From Ignavibacteria bacterium (GTDB lineage: Bacteria > Bacteroidota > Ignavibacteria > Tepidaquicellales > Tepidaquicellaceae), in NCBI GenBank assembly GCA_041649015.1, contig JBAZNU010000002.1, positions 372,001 to 436,000 of the forward strand: a stretch of DNA of 64,000 nt, in the 5' to 3' direction. This document shows, piece by piece, positions 1-8,286 of the stretch (position 1 is the first letter of the stretch; every line of letters begins with the position of its first letter). The translations under genes and the position numbers were made by a program. The notes under the pieces were generated by a model. That model had not been told where the DNA came from. It was given only the letters and a program-made list of their open reading frames with translations, and ran no database searches.

Positions 1-808
1 CATTTTCCATAGGCATAAATCCCCAGAATCTGCTGTCAAGTGAGTTATTTCTGTTATCTCCCATCATCCATAAATAATCCCTCTTCACTTCATACATCCC
101 ATCGTTAAACTTCATGTCGTCAGCAGTAAGAGAACCATCCGGATTAAGTATAACGTTACTGTATCCTTCTTTCATAATAAACATCTTGTACCATTCAAAA
201 TTAGTATTGTCAATTTTAATCTTATCACCTACTTTTGGAATTCTTATCGGACCGTAGTTATCCTCATTCCACCCCGAGTTTTTAGGAAATATCCTGTTAT
301 TAGCAAGATTTGGCGGCTGCAGCGGAGCAATAAATTTCGATTGCGGAGGATTCGGAAATATTTGTCCGTTCCTGTAAAGTACTTTATTTACAACTTTTAT
401 TTCATCTCCCGGGACCCCTACACATCTTTTAATATAATTCAGTACTTCATGCGATTTCAATTCATCTCTCTCACCCGGAAAATCGAATACAACAACATCA
501 CCGGGTTTTGGATCTTTAAACCCCGGGAGCTTAACGTAGGGGATACGAATATCCGTGAAAGGTATATTCCGCGGTGTAGTCGCTCCGTACGTAAATTTCG
601 TCACGAGTAAAAAATCACCGACAAGCAGTGTATTTTCCATCGAACCAGTGGGTATTCTGTATGCTTCAAACAAGAATACTTTTATCAGAAATGCCACAAC
701 TGCCGCCCAAACAAGAGCGTCAAAATATTCTTTAGGTTTTGATTTCTTCTTCTTTTTATCTAATATTTCTTTTGGTACTTTTGAAGGAACGTTTTCTTTT
801 AATGCCAT
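1..808 (-). CDS. lepB: Signal peptidase I, partial (C-terminus beyond window start)
   Basis: This is a membrane serine protease that removes signal peptides from exported proteins. The 269 codons visible show a basic N-terminus, one membrane segment at about residues 31-48, and the family boxes. The catalytic serine lies in PTGSMENTL (S56), the catalytic lysine in NYIKRCVGVPGDEI (K127), and the GDNRNNSLDSRFWG box is at about 250-263. The gene runs off the left edge, so only the last residues are missing. It starts 17 bp after the lepA stop on the same strand, the classical lepA-lepB arrangement, so the two are probably co-transcribed. A longer insert between the lysine box and the GDN box is usual in this phylum. 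Confidence 0.95.
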   Translation of the reverse strand, partial: MALKENVPSKVPKEILDKKKKKSKPKEYFDALVWAAVVAFLIKVFLFEAYRIPTGSMENTLLVGDFLLVTKFTYGATTPRNIPFTDIRIPYVKLPGFKDPKPGDVVVFDFPGERDELKSHEVLNYIKRCVGVPGDEIKVVNKVLYRNGQIFPNPPQSKFIAPLQPPNLANNRIFPKNSGWNEDNYGPIRIPKVGDKIKIDNTNFEWYKMFIMKEGYSNVILNPDGSLTADDMKFNDGMYEVKRDYLWMMGDNRNNSLDSRFWGFMPMEN

Positions 809-825
809 TCTTATTAGTTTATATT

Positions 826-2625
826 CTATTTTTCAATTGAAAGTACTGCTAAAAAAGCTTCCTGAGGTATTTCAACAGACCCTACTTGTTTCATACGTCT
901 TTTTCCCTCTTTTTGTTTCTCGAGAAGTTTACGTTTTCTGGAAATATCTCCGCCGTAACATTTTGCAATTACATTTTTCCTGAGAGCACTTATTGATTCT
1001 CTTGCTATTACTTTCGATCCGATAGCAGCCTGGATAGCTACTTCAAACATGTGCCTTGGTATCAGCTTTCTGAGTTTTTCGCAAAGTTTTCTGCCCCAGT
1101 AATATGCATTTTCTCTGTGAATTATTGTAGATAAAGCGTCAACTGATTCCCCGTTCAGAAGAATATCCAGTTTAACGAGGTCTCCGCTTCTGTAATCTAT
1201 TAATTCGTAATCGAACGATGCATAACCTTTTGTCAATGATTTCAGCCTGTCATAAAAATCAAAAATTATTTCCGCAAGAGGAAATTCAAAATAAAGGTCA
1301 ACGCGTTTTGCATCGATGTAATGCTGATTTTTAAAAACTCCTCTTCTGTCATTAGCAAGCTTCATTATATTGCCTATGAATTCAACAGGCACTATAATTT
1401 GCGATGAAATATAAGGTTCTTTCACGTGGTCTATAACCGTTGCATCGGGCATCAACGAAGGATTATCAACAAGTATCATATCACCGTTTGATTTAAACAC
1501 CTGATATTCTACGTTTGGAACTGTTGTTATTATGTTTAAATCGTATTCTCTTTCAAGCCTTTCCTGTACTATTTCAAGATGCAGTAAACCAAGAAATCCG
1601 CATCTGAAACCAAAGCCGAGTGCTACTGATGTTTCCGGTTCGTAAGAAAGTGCTGCGTCATTTAATTTAAGCTTTGAAAGTGCGTCCCGGAGATTTTCGA
1701 AATCATTCGAGGCAACAGGATAAATTCCGCTGAACACCATCGGCTTAACTTCTTTGAAACCCGGAATCGGCTCTTTTGCTCTGTTATTGACATCAATTAT
1801 CGTATCACCGACTCTTGAATCATTAACGTCCTTTATATTCGCTATCAAATATCCTACATCGCCTGCTTTCAAAATGCCCGTTCTTTTTCTCTCCATCTTG
1901 AGAATTCCAACTTCCTCAGCTTCAAATTGTTTTCCTGATGCAAAAAATTCAATCTTATCACCTTCTTTAAGGTCGCCCTCAAAAACTCTTAAATATACAA
2001 TTACCCCTCTGTAAGTATCGAATATTGAGTCGAAAATTAACGCTCTTAAAGGTTCATCATGTATAATCTTTGCAGGAGGTATTTTTGCAACAATCTGTTC
2101 GAGTACTTCTTCCGTTCCTGTACCGACTTTTGCACTAACTGAAAGTATATCCTCCCGTTTTCCTCCTATGAGCTCAATAATCTGATCTTTCGTCTCTTCA
2201 ATCATTGCGCTCTGCAGGTCAATTTTGTTTATAACGGGTATAATCTCGAGTCCGTTATCAATTGCAAGATACAAGTTGCTTATTGTTTGAGCCTCAATAC
2301 CCTGTGTACAGTCAACTATCAGCAAAGCCCCCTCACACGCTGCGAGTGAACGGGATACTTCGTAAGAAAAATCAACGTGTCCGGGCGTGTCGATAAGGTT
2401 TAAAACATACTCTTCACCGTCTTTTGCTTTATAGTTCATCTGAATGGCATGAAGCTTTATCGTAATACCTCTTTCCTGTTCAAGGTCCATGTCGTCAAGC
2501 ACCTGTCTTGACATGTTTCTGCTCGCAACCGTGCCTGTTAGTTCAAGCAATCTGTCGGCTAAAGTTGATTTGCCGTGGTCAATATGCGCAATTATGCAAA
2601 AATTTCTTATATTTGATTTCAGCAC
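826..2625 (-). CDS. lepA: Elongation factor 4 (back-translocating ribosomal GTPase LepA)
   Basis: This is a ribosome-associated translational GTPase of the EF-G-like family. Its 599 residues match the usual length. GTPase motifs are clear: G1 AHIDHGKST (13-21), G3 DTPGHVDF (79-86, with the activating H83) and G4 NKID (133-136). The C-terminal LepA-specific domain ends with a lysine/arginine-rich stretch (KRKLLEKQKEGKRRMKQVG). The start codon is GTG. It is upstream of lepB in the same transcription unit. A hairpin with a T-rich tail separates it from the Hc1-like gene upstream. Confidence 0.97.
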   Translation of the reverse strand: MLKSNIRNFCIIAHIDHGKSTLADRLLELTGTVASRNMSRQVLDDMDLEQERGITIKLHAIQMNYKAKDGEEYVLNLIDTPGHVDFSYEVSRSLAACEGALLIVDCTQGIEAQTISNLYLAIDNGLEIIPVINKIDLQSAMIEETKDQIIELIGGKREDILSVSAKVGTGTEEVLEQIVAKIPPAKIIHDEPLRALIFDSIFDTYRGVIVYLRVFEGDLKEGDKIEFFASGKQFEAEEVGILKMERKRTGILKAGDVGYLIANIKDVNDSRVGDTIIDVNNRAKEPIPGFKEVKPMVFSGIYPVASNDFENLRDALSKLKLNDAALSYEPETSVALGFGFRCGFLGLLHLEIVQERLEREYDLNIITTVPNVEYQVFKSNGDMILVDNPSLMPDATVIDHVKEPYISSQIIVPVEFIGNIMKLANDRRGVFKNQHYIDAKRVDLYFEFPLAEIIFDFYDRLKSLTKGYASFDYELIDYRSGDLVKLDILLNGESVDALSTIIHRENAYYWGRKLCEKLRKLIPRHMFEVAIQAAIGSKVIARESISALRKNVIAKCYGGDISRKRKLLEKQKEGKRRMKQVGSVEIPQEAFLAVLSIEK

Positions 2626-2653
2626 TTTTTTATTCGTATCGGGATGAATTATT

Positions 2654-2685
2654 AAAAAAGTGGGCTAAAAAACATATACCCACTT
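2654..2685 (-). terminator. Probable rho-independent terminator after the Hc1-like gene
   Basis: The arms AAGTGGG (2658-2664) and CCCACTT (2679-2685) enclose a 14-base loop. On the minus strand the stem is followed by TTTTT. It lies between the Hc1-like gene and lepA, so it would end the upstream transcript. Confidence 0.5.
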
Positions 2686-2718
2686 CTAATCAGTAAGCTA
2701 TAAAACTCTTTCCGTCCC

Positions 2719-2910
2719 TTATTCAGCTTTTGTTTTTCTTGTAATTCTAATATCCTGTATCTCTTTTCTTATTTCTGCAGCCATCTTTCTGAGATTGTTA
2801 AGTTCTTTTCTCAGTCTTGTTCCGGCAGCATTTTGATTCTTTTCATAGAATTTCTCGATATCGACTTTCATTCCGTCGAGTGTTTCCTGTAATTTAGTAA
2901 ATTTCTCCAT
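2719..2910 (-). CDS. Small Hc1-like (histone H1-like) DNA-binding protein
   Basis: This 63-residue, lysine/arginine-rich, all-helical protein starts MEKFTKLQETLDGMKVD and continues FYEKNQNAAGTRLRKEL. The pattern (FYEK, GTRxRKxL, then AxExRxEIQDIR) is that of the short Hc1-type histone H1-like proteins common in Bacteroidota, which are thought to bind DNA in the nucleoid. The family assignment is from recalled sequence pattern. A good Shine-Dalgarno (AAGGAG) sits about 6 bases before the ATG, unusual in this AT-rich genome, and suggests strong expression. It has its own terminator candidate before lepA. Confidence 0.75.
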   Translation of the reverse strand: MEKFTKLQETLDGMKVDIEKFYEKNQNAAGTRLRKELNNLRKMAAEIRKEIQDIRITRKTKAE

Positions 2911-2967
2911 TACATCTCCTTAGTTTAAGTTTAAAATAATATAGTAAAATTAAGATTTAAAAATAAT

Positions 2968-3345
2968 TCAATTTAATGTTATAGCATTCGGATAAGGAAT
3001 CGAGAAAATTATGATATAACCCCAGGCAGTGAACGCCAGACCGAGTATTACAATGGCACTTACCAGAGTTATTTTGAGCCATGGCTCCATCTTGTAGTCT
3101 CTGAAGATTCCCCAGAGTCCGTTTAAACCGTGGTACATACCGAGCGTAAGGAAAACCAGGTCTATAATCCTGTACCATGAAAACTGCATTCTGTTCAAGA
3201 CTGCCTGATATGTATGTCCCGAATCGAGGTTATAGTGCATTAGAATGTAATGGCCGATAGCAAAAACAACCAGTGCAATACCCGTGATTCTCTGCAGCAT
3301 CCAGCTTTTTGAACCCGAGCTTTTTGATGATTGATATTTATACAT
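2968..3345 (-). CDS. sdhD: Succinate dehydrogenase/fumarate reductase membrane anchor subunit D
   Basis: This is a 125-residue integral membrane protein with three hydrophobic segments (about 19-37, 61-80 and 93-115). It anchors the SdhAB catalytic dimer and helps bind heme b and quinone. MLQRITGI near the first helix and H72 in LGMYHGLNGLWGI in the second are the expected heme/quinone-site features. It follows sdhC by 19 bp on the same strand. sdhA and sdhB are not adjacent; the next gene downstream is the Hc1-like histone, so the flavoprotein and iron-sulfur subunits must be elsewhere. Confidence 0.88.
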   Translation of the reverse strand: MYKYQSSKSSGSKSWMLQRITGIALVVFAIGHYILMHYNLDSGHTYQAVLNRMQFSWYRIIDLVFLTLGMYHGLNGLWGIFRDYKMEPWLKITLVSAIVILGLAFTAWGYIIIFSIPYPNAITLN

Positions 3346-3364
3346 ATTATATTAAAATTAAATT

Positions 3365-3778
3365 TTATTTCAAAAATAAGTGTGAAAGCATAATGTATCC
3401 CATTCCAAGGAAGAGCAAAATGCCGGCTATCCAGGAGACTCTATAAAGTGTTTTGTGGTACTTAGAACCGTCGGCAAGGTCAACGAGAACTATTCTCACT
3501 CCGTTCAGTGAATGAAATAATACGAAGATAAAGAGCACCCATTCCAAAACGAGAAAAGGACCGGAAGAAAACGTGCTCATTTTTGTCTCAAACGCTGCTT
3601 TGCCATCGGTCAGTGTGCTTAATGAATAAACATGGAGGAAAAGGTATGCTATCAATGCTATACCCGATATTCTATGGTATATCCATGCCCAGTTTCCGCT
3701 GTCTTTCTTGTAAGATAGGTTTTCCTTAATCCAATCTTTCTGGTCGAATGTTTTAATGTCTTTGTAATCGTCTGTCAT
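3365..3778 (-). CDS. sdhC: Succinate dehydrogenase cytochrome b subunit C
   Basis: This is a 137-residue membrane subunit of complex II. After a hydrophilic N-terminus it has the SdhC signature WIYHRISGIALIAYLFLH (H35, R36, S38) and two further helices. H89 in FVLFHSLNGVRIVL is the likely heme ligand. It is the first gene of the sdhC-sdhD pair and is transcribed divergently from hisC, with a 126-bp AT-rich gap between them. Confidence 0.9.
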   Translation of the reverse strand: MTDDYKDIKTFDQKDWIKENLSYKKDSGNWAWIYHRISGIALIAYLFLHVYSLSTLTDGKAAFETKMSTFSSGPFLVLEWVLFIFVLFHSLNGVRIVLVDLADGSKYHKTLYRVSWIAGILLFLGMGYIMLSHLFLK

Positions 3779-3880
3779 TGTTTGATTGAGTTTAGAATTG
3801 AAAGAAATTAAATATTTAAATCAAATATTACAATTAATTAATAACTTAAATTTTACATTTTTTAAATGCTTAATAAACAT

Positions 3881-3888
3881 TAATTTTG
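3881..3888 (+). promoter_or_regulatory. Candidate Bacteroidota-type -7 promoter element for hisC
   Basis: TAATTTTG matches the TAnnTTTG -7 element used by the primary sigma factor in Bacteroidota and lies 17 bases before the hisC ATG. No convincing -33 TTTG is visible. It is a pattern match only. Confidence 0.35.
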
Positions 3889-3904
3889 TAGAAATAATCT
3901 GATT

Positions 3905-5008
3905 ATGTTTAAAACTCCTGATTTTATTAAGAACTTAAAACCCTACATCCCGGGTAAGTCAATAGAAGAGTTACAGCGCGAATTCGGACTAAAGGAAATT
4001 CATAAGATTGCATCGAACGAAAATCCTCTCGGTCCTTCTCCAAAAGCAATTGAAGCTAAGAAGAAACTCGTGGAGGAAATTCACAGGTATCCCGATGTCG
4101 GCTCTGTCCTGCTGAGAGAAAAACTTTCGGCTAAATTTAATATTCCTGCGAAAAATATAGCGGTAGGCAGCGGTTCCGAAAGCATTATGGCAAATATTCT
4201 GCGCTGCTTCTTATGCGACGATGATGAAATTATAACCTCCGAAGCCACATTTATAGGCTTTCAGGTACTCGCTATGGGACGCAGCAATAAAACGCATTAC
4301 GTTCCGATGTCAAGGGAGACGTATAAGTTCGATTTAAACGGTATTCTCGAAAGAATAAACAAAAACACAAAAATAATATACCTCTGCAATCCAAACAATC
4401 CCACGGGCACTATAATTACTAAAGATGAATTCGATGACTTCTATTCAAAAGTACCGAAAGATGTGCTTATACTTTTCGACGAAGCTTATTTCGAGTATGC
4501 GATAAATTATCCTGCATATCCTAATTCACTCGATTACAGGTATGACAATGTTATAACACTTCGAACATTCTCAAAGATTTACGGTATTGCGGGTTTACGA
4601 ATCGGTTACGGATTCGCTCATGAATTTGCAGTTGAAACGTTAATGAAAACAAAGCTCCCATTCGAACCTAATACTTTGGCACAGGCAGCGGCGATTGGTG
4701 CTTTGGATGACGATGATTTTATAAACAAATCTATTACTCTTAATCAGGAAGGTTACAATTATTTTCTTAATGAATTAAGACCTCTGGAAGAAAAGGGCAA
4801 GATTAAGATAACTCCTTCCTATGCAAACTTTGTTATGCTCGATTTATTTTCTGCCGGGCGTGTAACAGATACAAATATGAAGCTATTGCAGAAAGGAGTT
4901 ATTATCCGTCCGCTCACAGCTTTTGGGTTATCGAACTGCATAAGGGTCACAATGGGGCTTATGAAAGAAAACGAAGCATTCATAAAAGAATTCAGCAAAA
5001 TTGTCTGA
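3905..5008 (+). CDS. hisC: Histidinol-phosphate aminotransferase
   Basis: This is a PLP-dependent class I/II aminotransferase acting late in histidine biosynthesis. Its 367 residues match the family. The PLP-binding lysine is K224 in TFSKIYGIAGLRIGYG, and CNPNNPTGT (161-169) and FDEAYFEY are typical active-site strands. The N-terminal PYIPGKSIEELQREFG and IASNENPLGPS are strong HisC hallmarks. No other his gene is present. The stop codon overlaps the next ATG by one base (TGATG), so the downstream small genes are translationally coupled. It could also serve aromatic amino acid transamination. Confidence 0.92.
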   Translation: MFKTPDFIKNLKPYIPGKSIEELQREFGLKEIHKIASNENPLGPSPKAIEAKKKLVEEIHRYPDVGSVLLREKLSAKFNIPAKNIAVGSGSESIMANILRCFLCDDDEIITSEATFIGFQVLAMGRSNKTHYVPMSRETYKFDLNGILERINKNTKIIYLCNPNNPTGTIITKDEFDDFYSKVPKDVLILFDEAYFEYAINYPAYPNSLDYRYDNVITLRTFSKIYGIAGLRIGYGFAHEFAVETLMKTKLPFEPNTLAQAAAIGALDDDDFINKSITLNQEGYNYFLNELRPLEEKGKIKITPSYANFVMLDLFSAGRVTDTNMKLLQKGVIIRPLTAFGLSNCIRVTMGLMKENEAFIKEFSKIV

Positions 5009-5226
5009 TGCGTTTTACAAAAGATACAGATATGGAAGAGTTAATCCGCGTCCTGCCCGCAGCATCCAGCTATTTTGCAAAGTATAAGATCAGGGTAATG
5101 CAGGCCGGTACTGTAAGGTGGGGGTCAATAGAGCAAATCGCAAAAATGAAAGACTTCACCGACGAAGATATCGCAAAGTTTGTAAAGGAACTGAATGAGA
5201 AGTACGAAATAATGAAAACCCGATGA
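5008..5226 (+). CDS. Small DUF1858-like protein
   Basis: This 72-residue soluble protein reads MRFTKDTDMEELIRVLP, then ASSYFAKYKIRVMQAG, then a second helical half. The arrangement (TKDT, a helix of ELIRxxPxAxxxFxKY, then IEQIAKxKDF) resembles the DUF1858/ScdA N-terminal fold but lacks the cysteines many members carry. The function is unknown. It overlaps hisC by one base and the following gene by four (ATGA), so it belongs to one tightly packed operon. Confidence 0.6.
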   Translation: MRFTKDTDMEELIRVLPAASSYFAKYKIRVMQAGTVRWGSIEQIAKMKDFTDEDIAKFVKELNEKYEIMKTR

Positions 5227-5741
5227 CAGGAACCATACTTTTCGCACTAATGATAATGTTACTCCGCATTATCGATGTATCGCTCGGAACTATCCGAATG
5301 ATTATCACCGTACAGGGAAAAAAGTACATAGCAGGTGCAATCGGCTTTGTAGAAGTAACAATCTGGGTCGTCGCAATCAGCAGCGTAATGTCACAGCTCG
5401 ATAACTGGATTAACGTAGTTGCTTACTCATCAGGATTCGCAACCGGCACTATCCTCGGCATCACTCTCGAACAAAAACTCGGTTCAGGTTTTGTATGGCT
5501 AAATATAATATCCATGAACTTCGCCGATGATATAACAGATGTGCTTCGCCAAAACAAATTCGGAGTAACGCTCATCCCGGGCGAAGGTGCCAGCGGGGGA
5601 GTCACGGTTCTTCTTGTTTTAATACCACGCAAAAGACAAAAAGAAGTAATGCAATTAATAATAGAAATTGACCCCAAAGCATTCATCACGATGCATTCGT
5701 CCATACCTCACAGAGGCGGATACCTACACCTGAGGAAATAA
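5223..5741 (+). CDS. UPF0316 family membrane protein (DUF5698/DUF2179)
   Basis: This 172-residue protein has three N-terminal membrane segments (about 4-18, 34-53 and 65-85) followed by a cytosolic DUF2179-type domain (VTLIPGEGASGGVTVLLVLIPRK, then IIEIDPKAFITMHS). LRIIDVSLGTIRMI at the start and the FITMHSSIPHRGGYLH ending are typical of UPF0316 proteins. The biochemical role is not established. It is coupled to the preceding gene by an ATGA overlap. Confidence 0.85.
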   Translation: MTGTILFALMIMLLRIIDVSLGTIRMIITVQGKKYIAGAIGFVEVTIWVVAISSVMSQLDNWINVVAYSSGFATGTILGITLEQKLGSGFVWLNIISMNFADDITDVLRQNKFGVTLIPGEGASGGVTVLLVLIPRKRQKEVMQLIIEIDPKAFITMHSSIPHRGGYLHLRK

Positions 5742-5755
5742 TTTCTCCGTTTCCG

Positions 5756-6418
5756 ATGAATAAATTCTATGCATTACCGAAAATAGTTCTCTGGATAGTA
5801 TCTATAACGCTTGCTTTTATCGGCGGTATGCCGCTCGGTATTACCATGATGTTCAGTTTTAAATTTAGTTTTCTTTACCTCCTTCTTTTTCCCGTTACTT
5901 TACCTTTAGCCGTCTGCACAATAACGCCGCTAATGAGAGTTTCGGGATATTACATTTACTACTCGCCTATGCTTCTTGGAATTAAATCTAAAAAGAAACT
6001 TGACCTGCACAACGGAACCTCTTTCGATTACATCTTATACATGAAATTAAAAGACAAAGGCATAAAAGCCCGGAACAAGTTACTATCATACTTTTTGGAA
6101 GGACTTTTAAAAATAATTCAGGAAATAGAAAACGGAAAAATAAAATCCACATTATTTATTGAAGGCACGTCATACTTCTTCAGCGATAGCACGGCAAAAA
6201 GACTCGGATTCACGCTGCAAAAGCCGCTATTACATTACCATTTTAATTTCATTCTCAATTTCATTGACCTGACTTTGATGTACTCCTACTCAAAAGGCAG
6301 ATTCACAATCCCGCGGATATTCGAAATAAAACGCGCGGTTATTTCTCCATCAGAACTTTGTGCGCAAAAAGATAACCTCCGGCGTTTATTGAATATCTTA
6401 AACAACAGAATAAGTTAA
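5756..6418 (+). CDS. Unknown protein with two N-terminal membrane segments
   Basis: I do not recognise this 220-residue protein. Two hydrophobic helices (about 8-30 and 38-60) precede a basic, soluble C-terminal part with IEGTSYFFSDSTAKRLGF and a second hydrophobic patch near 165-175. No catalytic motif is obvious. It begins 14 bp after the UPF0316 gene and is probably the last gene of the hisC operon. It converges on the DUF6266-like gene downstream. Confidence 0.6.
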   Translation: MNKFYALPKIVLWIVSITLAFIGGMPLGITMMFSFKFSFLYLLLFPVTLPLAVCTITPLMRVSGYYIYYSPMLLGIKSKKKLDLHNGTSFDYILYMKLKDKGIKARNKLLSYFLEGLLKIIQEIENGKIKSTLFIEGTSYFFSDSTAKRLGFTLQKPLLHYHFNFILNFIDLTLMYSYSKGRFTIPRIFEIKRAVISPSELCAQKDNLRRLLNILNNRIS

Positions 6419-6508
6419 TTCAAGAATTATATCAAATCGTTAACGATATTCTGACTATTATTTCAATTATCCGTACCTCACAGTGATGCTGTCTCCAAAC
6501 TACAAAAT

Positions 6509-7201
6509 CTAAGATAAAGTCTTTGTTATTTGCAGTGAAATTTTTCTCATATAATTTCCGAAGCCTTTATCACCGCTGACAATACCGAAATAAAAATTTA
6601 TTACGGAGTATTCTTTCATTATTGATGAAATGCGTTCTCCAATTTTTATCACAGCAGTATCGCCTTTCTTAGTTTTTACAATATTTCCTTTTAAGCCTAT
6701 AAACCTGTAAGGTTCATTGCTGTTATAATCATGATAATTCAGAAAGAGTACACCGGCGATAATCGCGTTTTCTCTGAGAGAGCATGCATAAATATCATGT
6801 GTTTCATCTTCGCTCAAAGCAAACCTAAGCTCCTGACCTTTAAACTTTACCGCTTTATCCGTCTGAATTGAATCGTATAAACCGGGGATTACAGCAGGAG
6901 TATCCAATACATCTTTTCCATTAACCTTTTCGTAATTCGCTTTTTGAATTGCGTTGAAAGTACTTCCAATAGCACTTTTGTGCGTCTCCCATAGTGCTTT
7001 CAGTTCAGGAACACTGTTAATGCACTTTGCAAGTTTCGTGCTCATACCAAATTTCTGCCTTCTAACAATATCATTGTATGAAGGATTATCTTTTCTTATT
7101 CCCGCTGACCGCACGAATGATTTACCATTTTTAGTAAAGTAAACCAACGTTCCGACCTTACCGGAAATTCTGCCTGTTGAAAAATATTTTATTCTTGCCA
7201 T
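6509..7201 (-). CDS. DUF6266-like protein (paralogue 1)
   Basis: This 230-residue protein has a short basic N-terminal motif, MARIKYFSTGRISGKVGTLV, then KNGKSFVRS and RRQKFGMSTKLAKCIN. The layout MA.I....GxxSGKVG..V...NGK..VR followed by ALWETHKSAIGSTFNAIQKAN resembles the DUF6266 family of Bacteroidota, whose function is unknown; the C-terminal half is probably beta-rich. Two further paralogues lie in the window (7372-8067 and 43420-44208) with the same N-terminal layout and little other identity. It sits downstream of paralogue 2 on the same strand, but a strong terminator lies between them. Confidence 0.65.
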   Translation of the reverse strand: MARIKYFSTGRISGKVGTLVYFTKNGKSFVRSAGIRKDNPSYNDIVRRQKFGMSTKLAKCINSVPELKALWETHKSAIGSTFNAIQKANYEKVNGKDVLDTPAVIPGLYDSIQTDKAVKFKGQELRFALSEDETHDIYACSLRENAIIAGVLFLNYHDYNSNEPYRFIGLKGNIVKTKKGDTAVIKIGERISSIMKEYSVINFYFGIVSGDKGFGNYMRKISLQITKTLS

Positions 7202-7254
7202 TTTATTATGTTTTTAAGTTTTAAAAAATTAATTAAATTAAATTGTCTCGAAAA

Positions 7255-7270
7255 GCAAACGTATGTTTGC
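7255..7270. repeat. Small inverted repeat beside the terminator
   Basis: GCAAAC (7255-7260) and GTTTGC (7265-7270) form a 6-bp hairpin with a GTAT loop. It directly follows the terminator T-run on the minus strand. It could be a second hairpin or an operator; there is no further support. Confidence 0.35.
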
Positions 7271-7310
7271 AAAAAAGGGGTATTGCCCCCTTAAAAAGGG
7301 GCAATACTCT
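7271..7310 (-). terminator. Rho-independent terminator after DUF6266-like paralogue 2
   Basis: The perfect 10-bp arms GTATTGCCCC (7280-7289) and GGGGCAATAC (7298-7307) enclose an 8-base loop. On the minus strand the stem runs into TTTTTT (7276-7271). It should stop transcription from the 7372-8067 gene before it reaches the downstream paralogue. Confidence 0.85.
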
Positions 7311-7371
7311 TGGTTAAGTTCATCTGCTTTGAAATCTGAATGTGCACCTTTTGTTTTCATCGCTTTTGAAC

Positions 7372-8067
7372 TTAAGAAATAAATGTGTTAGAAAAATGCA
7401 CCGATTTGCCATTCTCATCCGACGTTACCAATATCAGAAACGTTTTATGCGTATCGTATGCGTTGTAAATAGTTTGTTTCGTTGAGATTATCGGTATAGT
7501 GAAGCTCAACGGATTTGCCAGATTAAGAACTACGTTTGGCGAAAGAAAAGTCATGAACCTGTTAGAAACCTGAGTTCCGTTCACAGGGTCGTATAAATGC
7601 ATCACACAGCCGAGACGAATAAACTTCTCAACTGCTAAATCCAGACCTTCGTTTAGACCGATTGGGTCGAGCGTGACGCTTATTTCCGTTCCGTCAATGG
7701 CAACATCTGTTGGGACAATACTGAAACCGAAATCCGGTGCAAGAAAAGTTTCGTCGAGAACCGCCGTCGTTGAAATGGTCTTGTAAGAGACCTTTGCAAT
7801 CTTGGCTATAGTCGGGATTCTTTTTGTCACCCCTTCCGGAGTAAAGTCGTTCCAGAATTTTCTAAGCATCGATAAATCATAGAGTGCCTTCGAAAATTTC
7901 ATACACATCTTGAATCTATTTCTTCTTTCAATCGTTTCTGCAGATGGTTCATTCAAAGTACGATGGGGTAATCTTGAAACGTATGCCTCACCGAAAAGCA
8001 TTTTAAATACCTGAGGACCTAAAGCCCCCCTCAGGGTTCCGAGGTGTTGATCATTCAACTTAGCCAT
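7372..8067 (-). CDS. DUF6266-like protein (paralogue 2)
   Basis: This 231-residue protein starts MAKLNDQHLGTLRGALGPQVF, then RLPHRTLNEPSAETIERRNRFKMCMKFSKAL. The N-terminal block (G.LxGxxGxxVxK, RR.RFxMxxKFxKxL) aligns with the other two paralogues in the window. The remainder looks beta-rich. It is preceded by a clear Shine-Dalgarno (AAAGGAG, about 8 bases before the ATG), rare among its neighbours, which suggests efficient translation. An array of 11-bp repeats lies about 220 bp upstream, and a strong terminator follows. Confidence 0.6.
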   Translation of the reverse strand: MAKLNDQHLGTLRGALGPQVFKMLFGEAYVSRLPHRTLNEPSAETIERRNRFKMCMKFSKALYDLSMLRKFWNDFTPEGVTKRIPTIAKIAKVSYKTISTTAVLDETFLAPDFGFSIVPTDVAIDGTEISVTLDPIGLNEGLDLAVEKFIRLGCVMHLYDPVNGTQVSNRFMTFLSPNVVLNLANPLSFTIPIISTKQTIYNAYDTHKTFLILVTSDENGKSVHFSNTFIS

Positions 8068-8286
8068 TGTAGAGCTCCTTTCTGTTTAAGTTTTAAGCTA
8101 AATATTTGTATTACTGATAAGAAATTACTCGTATTCATTTTGTTTAATATTTAATGTTTTTAAAAAATATCTTAATATACTTTTGTGCTGTTATAGCTTC
8201 CAACATGGGCGGACTTTTTCCGGTGTATCGGGGATTACCTCCCCATTTTAAAGAATTGATTGAATTAATAGACATTGAAAATGCAT

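Noticed and set aside
2957..3178. Minus-strand frame overlapping sdhD
   Set aside because: It lies in another reading frame inside a clear SdhD gene.
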